Below are positions 51,934 to 59,605 of a DNA stretch of 64,000 bases, piece after piece (the first letter of the stretch is position 1; the number at the start of each line of letters is the position of its first letter). The notes beneath the pieces were generated by a model. The model ran no database searches, was not told where the DNA came from, and saw only the letters and a program-made list of their open reading frames with translations. A program made the translations under genes and the position numbers. The stretch is taken from contig DETG01000121.1 in the NCBI GenBank assembly GCA_002361535.1, forward strand, positions 1 to 64,000, in the 5' to 3' direction. The DNA is from Prevotella sp. UBA3294. GTDB lineage: Bacteria; Bacteroidota; Bacteroidia; Bacteroidales; Bacteroidaceae.

Positions 51934-52137
51934 ATGAGCAAAAAGTATAAACCATTAGAATCTGATTCCCCATCCATGGCATCAGAACCAGCATGTACCT
52001 ACAACAACCAAGTAAGTCGTCATACATCAGTGAACAAAACCACTGCCAAAGAACAAGTGATGTCAAGTACAGTATCTGTTGATGAATATTTTGACGAGTT
52101 GATATCTCTAGTTCACAAGGATTATGCAAACTTATGA
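51934..52137 (+). CDS. Putative antitoxin with N-terminal tag, cassette 3
   Basis: 67 residues. N-terminus MSKKYKPLESDSPSMASEP aligns with the tags of cassettes 1 and 2. The C-terminus (VSVDEYFDELISLVHKDYANL) is an acidic helix that could wrap the partner toxin. Overlaps the next gene by 14 bases. Confidence 0.55.
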   Translation: MSKKYKPLESDSPSMASEPACTYNNQVSRHTSVNKTTAKEQVMSSTVSVDEYFDELISLVHKDYANL

Positions 52138-52432
52138 AGTAAGAATTAGTCATGCTGCACTTGCAGACATGGTTGAGTTACGTTTGTTCCTTGATTCAAT
52201 GTTGTCAGAAAAAGGGGCAATACGTTATGCTAACAATATGCGTGACGAGATCAAAATGCTTGCTGTTTTTGCAGACTGTTATGGCCGTTCCACTTCGATG
52301 ACATTGCGTCAAATACATTCGAAAGCTCGACGGATGGTCTCTCACAACCGTAGGTGGATATACGTATTTCATATTGATGGCCCTTTTGTTATAGTAGATA
52401 GAATTCTACCAGCAAAGATGAACAAGGGATAA
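52124..52432 (+). CDS. RelE/ParE family putative toxin, cassette 3
   Basis: 102 residues. VRISHAALADMVELRLFLDSML, AIRYANNMRDEIKML and RRMVSHNRRWIYVFHIDGPFVIVDRILPA match the ParE/RelE fold. Overlap with the preceding gene implies coupled translation. Confidence 0.75.
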   Translation: MQTYEVRISHAALADMVELRLFLDSMLSEKGAIRYANNMRDEIKMLAVFADCYGRSTSMTLRQIHSKARRMVSHNRRWIYVFHIDGPFVIVDRILPAKMNKG

Positions 52433-52435
52433 TTT

Positions 52436-52570
52436 CCGCCATTTCTGCGGGACCCCATAAATCTGTGAGATCTGTGCGATCTGTGTGCCCCCCCTTTGAA
52501 CGCTGCTTGCCCCTCTTGAACGCGCTTCAGCGCCCTTGAACGGCCACAGGCCTTTTGAACGGCAGCCCCG
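52436..52570. repeat. Degenerate repeat text and ~20-bp TTGAACG repeats
   Basis: 52436-52490 repeats the ATCTGTGAGATCTGTG phrase family. 52488-52570 holds four TTGAACG motifs at 52496, 52516, 52536 and 52555, i.e. a ~20-bp period, in GC-rich context. From 52571 to 52805 I see no gene or clear structure. Confidence 0.6.
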
Positions 52571-52805
52571 CTACCCTAAAACGTTACAATAATCGTTCCG
52601 TATATCGCGCCACCCATATAGATTCTATCATTATCAATGAATAACAGTTCAGTTAAGATATCAGTTTTAATATCCTTTTGTCAACGATGCCAGGAACCTG
52701 ACCCTTTCATCGCCATTTAATATAATGAAGACTTTGAAGGTTTATGCATATTAAAAAGATGAGTCTTGCTGATGGTTGATGATTTCGCTATAATTCCCAA
52801 TATTA

Positions 52806-52837
52806 TTTGGTTATCTCATATTTAAGTATTAATTTTG
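52806..52837 (+). promoter_or_regulatory. Predicted promoter of polysaccharide unit 2
   Basis: TTTG, 20-bp spacer, TAATTTTG. It precedes a leader homologous to that of unit 1. Confidence 0.7.
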
Positions 52838-52842
52838 CACCG

Positions 52843-53149
52843 ATTTTCGACTGGGAAATATTAGCAAGGCACTATTCCTCATGGTATCATGATATACATA
52901 AGAAGACAATAATTTATCATTTCTCGTACATGGACATCGTTTCATGCACAATTCTTATAGTCCATGGTTTCACCCAGTCATTGTTGACAGATGATCGTTC
53001 TGCGAGCCTGTAAAAGCTCCTACGTGGAGACGTTTCTGTTTTCATATGGTCCTGCTTCTATAAGTAGGAAAGGAAAAGAAGTCTTTGCTCCATACACCCC
53101 TTAGACCTTTCATCTCTCATCTTTCATCTCTCATCTTTCATCTCTCATC
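52843..53149 (+). promoter_or_regulatory. Long structured leader RNA of polysaccharide unit 2
   Basis: About 307 nt. Block A (about 52853-52905) has GGGAAATA and CATGGTATCATG (52880-52891). Block B (about 52978-53092) has ACAG...CTGT enclosing CGTTCTGCGAGC/GCTC and CTCC/GGAG, then CCTGCTT/AAGTAGG and AGGAAAA. The order matches leader 1. The 3' end is a run of TCATCTT/TCATCTC repeats (53109-53150) ending in the TTG start of the next gene. Confidence 0.6.
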
Positions 53150-53878
53150 TTGATCACCTCTCCCGCCTTTTACCTCCTCCTCCTGCTCCTGGCAGCCTAC
53201 CTGCTCCGCCGCAAGCAGCGCACGAGGAACACCCTCCTGGTTACAGCAGTTGTTTTCGCACTGTTCTTCACTTCTCGTCCCATCTACAACCTCGTGTCAA
53301 CGATGTGGTTGAAAGGATGCACTTCAGAGATAAAGTCAGGGAAGGTCTATCACTACGGCATCGTACTTGGTGGTTTCGGCTCATGGGATGAGGAGCGTAC
53401 CCGTCCTGAGTTTGGTCCTTGTGTTGACCGCCTGTTAGAAGGTGTCCAGCTGTACCGCAAAGGAAGTATCCAAAAGTTAGTCATAGCAGGAGATGCCAGT
53501 AACAGGATCTATGATAATCCGGAGAAACAGAACGGCAACCCACAGGCTATGCGAGCTTATATACAGCGTTTCGGTGTGTCACCAGCAGACCTCATTCTGG
53601 AGAACAAAGCGCTGACCACCCGTGAGAACGCTCGTTATCTTCTGGCACTCATTGGCGACTCGCTCAAAAAGGAGCGTCCACTGGTCATCACCTCTGCCGA
53701 ACACTTGCGCCGTGCGTTGATGACCTTCGAACAGGAGGGAATCCCCGTTGACGGCTATGCCACCGATTGCATCGTGAAGAATACGAACAAGTCCGACCTG
53801 ATGCCCTCCCTTTCGGTCATGACCGACTGGCAGCACCTTCTCCACGAATTCATCGGTTACCTCTACTATAGCATCTAA
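53150..53878 (+). CDS. YdcF/DUF218 family membrane protein, copy 2
   Basis: 242 residues, roughly three quarters identical to copy 1. The same two N-terminal helices and DUF218 blocks are present (GGFGSWDEER, GDASNRIYD, ENKALTTRENA, SAEHLRRALMTFE). The start is non-ATG: TTG at 53150, directly after a TCATCTC repeat run. First gene of a long polysaccharide operon that continues to the right edge. Confidence 0.8.
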   Translation: MITSPAFYLLLLLLAAYLLRRKQRTRNTLLVTAVVFALFFTSRPIYNLVSTMWLKGCTSEIKSGKVYHYGIVLGGFGSWDEERTRPEFGPCVDRLLEGVQLYRKGSIQKLVIAGDASNRIYDNPEKQNGNPQAMRAYIQRFGVSPADLILENKALTTRENARYLLALIGDSLKKERPLVITSAEHLRRALMTFEQEGIPVDGYATDCIVKNTNKSDLMPSLSVMTDWQHLLHEFIGYLYYSI

Positions 53879-53891
53879 TATTTCGAGGAAA

Positions 53892-55034
53892 TTGAAAACA
53901 GTTGGAATCATAACCACATACAGACAGGCCAACTGGGGATCTGTTCTCCAGGCATACGCCCTACAGCAGGTTATAGATAACATGGGCTTTCAATCCCAGA
54001 TCATCGACTATGCCTACCCCAATGAGTTCCACTATATCCGAGGCTGTAAGCGTTCCCGCTCGTGGCTCCGCAATTTGCCGGGCGATACCGTTGATCGGAT
54101 GCTTATACTTCTTAAACAACGTCCTCCCCGCAAGATGGAGTTGTTGAACCGTTTTATCATTCAGCACATGCGTTGCACAAGACGGTTCGTATCTTACGAA
54201 GACCTACATCTAGATCCACCACTGTACGACATATATGTAGCTGGCAGTGATCAGATTTGGAATCCCAACACCATGTTAGGCGATATGAGCTATATGTTGG
54301 ATTTCGCACCAGAAGAGGCACTTAGAATATCCTATTCCTCCTCTTTTGCCTCATTGACGATACCCGAGCAGTTACAGTCGGACTATCGGGAGAACCTTTC
54401 CAAGTTTGCCCATATCTCAGTCAGGGAAAAGAATGGAGTACCAGTAATAAAGGAACTCTTGGGAAGAGAAGCAACCGTTGTCCTTGATCCTACCTTGTTG
54501 TTAGACCGGTCCCAGTGGTCTGCCATTGCCCGGAAAGCAACCCCTGTATCACTTCCCGACAAATACATCCTCTGTTATATGTTGGGCTACACCTATAATC
54601 CCGACAAGAGTATGTCGCAGATACTCCATCAGCTTCAGAAGCAATATCAGATGCCTGTCATCGCCATGAATCAGTTACCCTCATCCTTCCATGGTGAAGA
54701 ATACCGCCTTCCCAAGTCGTATGGTAAAGGCATAGAAGAGTTCTTGATGTTAATGAACAATGCATCCGTGGTGGCCTCCTCCTCTTTCCATGGTACAGCC
54801 TTTGCCTTGAATTTGGGCCGCCCCGTCATTGCCTTGGCCGATGGATCATCGAAAGCCGACGACCGTATCTCTTCCCTCATGAGTGGAGTGGGGTTGTTAG
54901 ATCATATAGTATATTCCAACACATCCCTTCCTCAGGAACTCCATCCCGAGTACGATGTGGAGCAAGAGCTGCGTTCCCTTGCCTCATTACGCTCCGCCTC
55001 ATTGGATTATCTTAATAGAGCACTGAAGAATTAG
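53892..55034 (+). CDS. Polysaccharide pyruvyl transferase family protein, copy 2
   Basis: 380 residues, about 92 percent identical to copy 1 by eye count. Starts with TTG (53892). The DNA from about 53920 is almost base-for-base that of copy 1, while the preceding YdcF-like gene is much more diverged, which suggests gene conversion. All family motifs are intact (VAGSDQIWNPN, SSFHGTAFALNLGRP). The enzyme should place a pyruvate group on the repeat unit made by the downstream genes. Confidence 0.88.
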   Translation: MKTVGIITTYRQANWGSVLQAYALQQVIDNMGFQSQIIDYAYPNEFHYIRGCKRSRSWLRNLPGDTVDRMLILLKQRPPRKMELLNRFIIQHMRCTRRFVSYEDLHLDPPLYDIYVAGSDQIWNPNTMLGDMSYMLDFAPEEALRISYSSSFASLTIPEQLQSDYRENLSKFAHISVREKNGVPVIKELLGREATVVLDPTLLLDRSQWSAIARKATPVSLPDKYILCYMLGYTYNPDKSMSQILHQLQKQYQMPVIAMNQLPSSFHGEEYRLPKSYGKGIEEFLMLMNNASVVASSSFHGTAFALNLGRPVIALADGSSKADDRISSLMSGVGLLDHIVYSNTSLPQELHPEYDVEQELRSLASLRSASLDYLNRALKN

Positions 55035-55064
55035 GAAGATCCAAGTTACATATATTTATATATA

Positions 55065-55424
55065 ATGATGAATATAATAATGATTATTGCCAGTGTGCTC
55101 CTGAATTGTGCAGCTCAACTATTGATCCGCAAAGGGATGTTGCAGGTTGGTGAGATAGATATGGCAGGTATGTTTTCCCAAATAGGCGTGATAATCACCA
55201 ATCTATGGTTATGGGGAGCTATGATTTGTTATGCACTTAGTATCTTATTATGGATGGCAGTGCTGTCAAGAGTAGAGGTTAGTTTTGCCTATCCTTTTTT
55301 GAGCATCGGCTATGTGGTAGCTGCAGTTGTTGGCTATTGTCTCTTTAATGAGCACTTGTCATTAACAAGAATTGCAGGGATTATTGTTATCTGTATCGGG
55401 GTCATTTTAATATCAAGAAGCTAA
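55065..55424 (+). CDS. SMR/EamA-like small membrane protein, probable lipid-linked sugar flippase
   Basis: 119 residues with four hydrophobic helices, resembling EmrE/ArnE-type proteins (LLNCAAQLLIRKGML, FAYPFLSIGYVVAAVVGY, AGIIVICIGVILIS). In a polysaccharide operon with a GT2 (58646) and a large GT-C-like protein (59602) it most likely flips an undecaprenyl-phosphate-linked sugar, as ArnE/F or GtrA do. A drug-export role is less likely here. Confidence 0.72.
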   Translation: MMNIIMIIASVLLNCAAQLLIRKGMLQVGEIDMAGMFSQIGVIITNLWLWGAMICYALSILLWMAVLSRVEVSFAYPFLSIGYVVAAVVGYCLFNEHLSLTRIAGIIVICIGVILISRS

Positions 55425-55426
55425 AT

Positions 55427-56206
55427 ATGAAGGCGGTCATTTTTGCTGGTGGACTTGGAACCAGATTCTCAGAAAAGACTCAGTATATGCCCAAACCTAT
55501 GATTGAGATAGGGGGGAAGCCTATTCTATGGCATATCATGAAGATTTATGCCTCTCACGGCATAAAGGATTTTGTCATTTGTGCTGGTTATAAGCAGTAT
55601 ATAATAAAAGAGTATTTCATGAACTATTTCATGCATAATACTGATATGATGGTTGATTTGCGTGACAATTCCGTACAATTGTTGGAAAAGCATGCGGAGG
55701 ATTGGCGAGTAACCATTGTGGATACAGGACTAAACACCATGACAGCAGGAAGATTGAAAAGGGTTCAGAAGTACATTGGAAATGAAACATTCTGTCTGAC
55801 TTATGGTGACGGTGTAACCGATTTGGATATTACAGACACGATAGCAAGGCACAAGTCAAGTGGTAAGGCGATTTCCATGACAGTTTACAAGCCAGTCAAC
55901 CGGTTTGGATCAGTACGTATTGATAGTAATACCAATCAAGTAACCTCGTTTGAAGAGAAACCTGACGGTGAAGGAAACTGGATCAATGCAGGCTTTTTTG
56001 TGTGTGAGCCAGAAGTTTTTTCTTATCTTCCAGATAATGCTGATCAAGTAATGTTCGAGCGTCAACCTTTGGAGAATTTGGTAAAAGACGGTAAAATGCA
56101 GGCATATAAGCATCGCGGTTTTTGGAAACCGATGGATATGCTTCGCGACAATATCGAGATGGAGAAAATGTGGAATGAAGACAAGGCTCCTTGGAAAGTT
56201 TGGTAA
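55427..56206 (+). CDS. rfbF: Glucose-1-phosphate cytidylyltransferase
   Basis: Makes CDP-glucose from glucose-1-phosphate and CTP. 259 residues. Nucleotidyltransferase signature AGGLGTRFSEKTQYMPKPM, metal site YGDGVTDLD, and the family-specific NAGFFVCEPEVFSYL. Length matches RfbF/DdhA. Starts 2 bp after the SMR gene and precedes rfbG by 15 bp. Confidence 0.95.
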   Translation: MKAVIFAGGLGTRFSEKTQYMPKPMIEIGGKPILWHIMKIYASHGIKDFVICAGYKQYIIKEYFMNYFMHNTDMMVDLRDNSVQLLEKHAEDWRVTIVDTGLNTMTAGRLKRVQKYIGNETFCLTYGDGVTDLDITDTIARHKSSGKAISMTVYKPVNRFGSVRIDSNTNQVTSFEEKPDGEGNWINAGFFVCEPEVFSYLPDNADQVMFERQPLENLVKDGKMQAYKHRGFWKPMDMLRDNIEMEKMWNEDKAPWKVW

Positions 56207-56221
56207 AATAGACAATTAGAT

Positions 56222-57322
56222 ATGGCATTTAATAATATTTATAAAGGAAAGAAAGTCCTGATAACAGGCAATACAGGTTTCAAAGGATCATGGCTATCCA
56301 CATGGCTTCACGTGTTAGGAGCCGATGTTTATGGTTACTCATTAAATGTTCCTACACAGCCTTCGATGTTTGAAGTCCTTCAGTTGGAAATGAAGATTCA
56401 TCAGCATTTTGGTGATATCCGCAACAAGGAAGAGTTTAACACCTTTGTGCAGGATGTCAAACCAGATTTCATCATTCATTTAGCTGCACAGGCTCTGGTA
56501 CTAACTTCCTATCGAGAGCCCTTCGATACGATTACGACCAATGTTGCAGGAACTGCTGTCGTTTGTGATGCCATCAGGAACATTACATGGGATTGCACAT
56601 GTGTGTTAATCACATCCGACAAAGCTTACGACAACGTAGAGTGGATATGGGGTTACCGGGAAACCGATCGTTTAGGTGGAAAAGACATTTATTCTGGTAG
56701 TAAAGGAGCAGCAGAACTGGTAATTAAGAGCTATTGGCACTCATTTATCAAGTCTATGCCCAATATCAAGTTCGGTGTTACCCGTGCTGGAAACGTTATT
56801 GGCGGTGGCGATTGGGCAAAAGACCGTATTATAGTAGATTGCGTGAAAGCATTTTCACAGGGCCAGACCGTTGAGATTCGCAGTCCCAAGGCAACTCGTC
56901 CGTGGCAGCATGTATTGGAGCCTTTAAGTGGTTATTTAACTTTAGCTCAGTATTTGGCCGAAGGACGTAGTAAGAATGGTGAAGCCTACAACTTCGGTCC
57001 ACGTGCTGAACAGACAAAAACAGTTTTCGAACTCGTACAGGATTTGGCCGAGCTTTGGGGATTAGACAAGGAAAAGGCTGCCAAGCTTACAGGAGATGTG
57101 CCTTTTGAAGAAGCCACATTGCTCAAGCTTAATTGCGACAAAGCATTAGCATATCTTCATTGGCATTCCACACTTCATTATGATGAATGTGTTCGTTTTA
57201 TCGCCGAATGGTATAAAGCTTTTTATGTAGATAAAAACAAAGATCTGTATGATTTAACTATTCAACAGATTTCAGATTATGTCTCTGAAGCACGTAAACA
57301 AGACCTTGAGTGGGCAATTTAA
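56222..57322 (+). CDS. rfbG: CDP-glucose 4,6-dehydratase
   Basis: Converts CDP-glucose to CDP-4-keto-6-deoxyglucose. 366 residues, extended SDR fold: GNTGFKGSWLS cofactor loop, ITSDKAYDN, catalytic YSGSK, RAGNVIGGGDWAKDRI and RPWQHVLEPLSGYL. The typical C-6 dehydrase RfbH is absent from the operon, so the 3-deoxy branch is not indicated. Confidence 0.95.
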   Translation: MAFNNIYKGKKVLITGNTGFKGSWLSTWLHVLGADVYGYSLNVPTQPSMFEVLQLEMKIHQHFGDIRNKEEFNTFVQDVKPDFIIHLAAQALVLTSYREPFDTITTNVAGTAVVCDAIRNITWDCTCVLITSDKAYDNVEWIWGYRETDRLGGKDIYSGSKGAAELVIKSYWHSFIKSMPNIKFGVTRAGNVIGGGDWAKDRIIVDCVKAFSQGQTVEIRSPKATRPWQHVLEPLSGYLTLAQYLAEGRSKNGEAYNFGPRAEQTKTVFELVQDLAELWGLDKEKAAKLTGDVPFEEATLLKLNCDKALAYLHWHSTLHYDECVRFIAEWYKAFYVDKNKDLYDLTIQQISDYVSEARKQDLEWAI

Positions 57323-57323
57323 T

Positions 57324-57752
57324 ATGGAAGGCGTTACTCTTCATCCCTTAAAACAAATACCGAATCCCAAGGGCGATTTGTATCATGCCCTTCGTAGTTT
57401 TGATGAGGGGTACGTTGGATTCGGTGAGGCTTACTTCACGCAAATACACCATGGCGAGGCTAAGGGATGGAAGCGCCATAACCGCATGACGCTGAACTTG
57501 GTGGTTGTCATGGGTGCTGTAAAGTTTGTCATTTATGACGATCGTGAAGGAAGTCCCACACGAGGACAATTTGAAGAAGTCACATTGTCACCAACAGACA
57601 ATTACCAGCGCCTTACTTTGGCTCCTGGTTTGTGGATGGCCTTTTACGGTGCGGCAGAAGGGACGTCGATGTTGATGGACATCATACCTGAACCACATGA
57701 CGATGCCGAATCAGACCGATTACCATTAGAACAAATTCCTTATATCTTTTAG
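57324..57752 (+). CDS. Cupin-type sugar epimerase/isomerase (RmlC/FdtA-like)
   Basis: 142 residues from the ATG just after the rfbG stop; an earlier in-frame ATG lies inside rfbG and is rejected. A single cupin barrel: GFGEAYFTQIHHGEAKGWKRH, LNLVVVMGAVKFVIYDDR and LAPGLWMAFYG. In this operon it should act on CDP-4-keto-6-deoxyglucose, either as a 3,5- or C3/C5-epimerase or as a 3,4-ketoisomerase; the sequence does not settle which. Confidence 0.75.
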   Translation: MEGVTLHPLKQIPNPKGDLYHALRSFDEGYVGFGEAYFTQIHHGEAKGWKRHNRMTLNLVVVMGAVKFVIYDDREGSPTRGQFEEVTLSPTDNYQRLTLAPGLWMAFYGAAEGTSMLMDIIPEPHDDAESDRLPLEQIPYIF

Positions 57753-57756
57753 TAAG

Positions 57757-58653
57757 ATGAAAGTATTGATTACAGGTGCTACAGGATTTGTAGGCAAGAC
57801 TTTAGTTCCTTATTTGTGCAGTAGGGGATATAGCGATATTTGCTTGCTCATCCGTAACAAGGAAAAGGCAGACAGATTATTTAATGAATTGACTCTTTCT
57901 TATATTAATAAAAATGATAGTAATTGGAATGAGCAAGTAATCGGTTATCAGCCAGATGTTGTCATCCATATGGCTACGCTGTTTAATGGTCGTTGTGATG
58001 CAGAGAATGCCCAGAAAATTATTCAGACAAATGTGTTGTTTACAACACTACTGCTTGAAGCTCTTAGTCATACATCCTGTCGCTATTTCATAAATATAGG
58101 CACTTTCACAGAATTCTTATATGGAAATGAGCAGTATTTTGCCAATAACCTCTATTCGGCTTCAAAAACTGCTGTGCGTCCCATCATTCAGTTCTATCAA
58201 ACCCAAAGTCAATGGAAATGGATCAATTTAATAGTCTATAGCCCATATGGCAGGAAGAACGAGCAGAAGAAAGTCTTTGATTATTTGGCAGATGCCTTGG
58301 ATGCTCCTACTCCAGTAAGCTTTAGTGAAGGGTTACAGGTTCTTGACTTTATTCATGTTGACGACATTGCAGACTTCTTTTATAACTTGCTTAACCACCT
58401 TGATCAGTTCAATCAACCTTACTATCAGTTCCATCTTGGAACAGGTACAGGTCATTCGCTGAGAGAGGTGGCTCAGGTCATGGAAAAAGTTTCTGGAAAA
58501 ACCATCAATGCGAATTGGGGCGCGTTCCCTTATCGGCAGTTTGATACAATGTATGCTGTTGCACCCATTGCAAAGAACCTGGAGTTGTTAGAGTGGAAAA
58601 GTCGTATTAGTCTTGAAGAAGGCATTAAGATATATTTGGAAGAGCATGAGTGA
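57757..58653 (+). CDS. NAD(P)-dependent sugar epimerase/reductase (SDR)
   Basis: 298 residues. GATGFVGKTLVPYL cofactor loop, DVVIHMATLF, catalytic YSASK (in NNLYSASKTA) and FIHVDDIADFF. Similar enzymes reduce the 4-keto group in CDP- or dTDP-6-deoxyhexose pathways. With rfbF, rfbG and the cupin it completes a plausible route to a CDP-6-deoxyhexose. Overlaps the glycosyltransferase by eight bases. Confidence 0.85.
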   Translation: MKVLITGATGFVGKTLVPYLCSRGYSDICLLIRNKEKADRLFNELTLSYINKNDSNWNEQVIGYQPDVVIHMATLFNGRCDAENAQKIIQTNVLFTTLLLEALSHTSCRYFINIGTFTEFLYGNEQYFANNLYSASKTAVRPIIQFYQTQSQWKWINLIVYSPYGRKNEQKKVFDYLADALDAPTPVSFSEGLQVLDFIHVDDIADFFYNLLNHLDQFNQPYYQFHLGTGTGHSLREVAQVMEKVSGKTINANWGAFPYRQFDTMYAVAPIAKNLELLEWKSRISLEEGIKIYLEEHE

Positions 58654-59605
58654 TAATTTGAAGATACCCAGATTGGTTATTTCTATACCGTGCTACAATG
58701 AGGAGGCGGTATTAGAAGATACAACGAATAAGTTGGAAACGTTCATGGATCAGTTGGTTGCTGATCATGTAATAACCTCCGATAGCTTAATTCTGTTTTC
58801 CAGTAATGGTTCAACAGATAACACATGGCCTATCATTGAAAGGTTGCATCAAACAAGAAGATATGTATCTGGAATTAAACTTGCATCCAATGTCGGCTTT
58901 CAAAACAATCTAATGGCAGGGATGACAGTAGCTAAGGATTATGGCGATGTCATCGTGACAATGGATGCTGATTTGCAGGATGATTATACTGTCATTCCTG
59001 AAATGATCAAACATTGGCAGCAAGGGTGTGATGTCGTTTATGGTGTTCGTAAGGAACGCAAAACCGACACGTGGTTTAAGAGGAATACAGCCCTTGCTTT
59101 TTATAAGTTCATGAACTTCTTGGGTGTCAATACGGTTTACAACCATGCTGATTTCCGCCTGATGAGTAAGCGTTTTGTCGAGGAAATCACCAAGTATCGT
59201 GAGAGAAATCTGTTTTTAAGAGGATTAGTACCCCTTATCGGTTATCAGTCAGCTGAAGTCTATTATAATAGAAAAGAACGGGAACTCGGTTCAACTAAGT
59301 TTTCTTTTAGCGGTTTGGTGAACTTGGCTTTAGATGGCATTACATCTGTTAGTGTCAAACCTGTTCGAATGGTTTTCTCGTTAGGAGTGTTATTTGTGCT
59401 CATTTCTTTGATGATTCTTGTCTATGTCATTTTCCAAAAAATATACCGTGATGTCCCATTGGGTTGGGCATCCATCGTGATGTCTATTTGGTTCTGTACC
59501 GGAGTATTGTTGATGGGTTTAGGAATTATAGGTGAGTATATAGGTAAGATATATATAGAGGTGAAAGACCGCCCGCGTTTCAATATCGAAAAAAAACTGA
59601 TATGA
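58646..59605 (+). CDS. GT2 family polyprenyl-phosphate glycosyltransferase (GtrB/ArnC/DPM1-like)
   Basis: 319 residues from the ATG at 58646. Catalytic domain about 1-225: SIPCYNEEAVLEDTT, ASNVGFQNNLMAGM, the metal site MDADLQDD, and NHADFRLMSKR. Two C-terminal membrane helices (about 243-265 and 275-300). This architecture transfers a sugar from a nucleotide to undecaprenyl phosphate. Coupled to the next gene by a four-base overlap. Confidence 0.9.
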   Translation: MSDNLKIPRLVISIPCYNEEAVLEDTTNKLETFMDQLVADHVITSDSLILFSSNGSTDNTWPIIERLHQTRRYVSGIKLASNVGFQNNLMAGMTVAKDYGDVIVTMDADLQDDYTVIPEMIKHWQQGCDVVYGVRKERKTDTWFKRNTALAFYKFMNFLGVNTVYNHADFRLMSKRFVEEITKYRERNLFLRGLVPLIGYQSAEVYYNRKERELGSTKFSFSGLVNLALDGITSVSVKPVRMVFSLGVLFVLISLMILVYVIFQKIYRDVPLGWASIVMSIWFCTGVLLMGLGIIGEYIGKIYIEVKDRPRFNIEKKLI

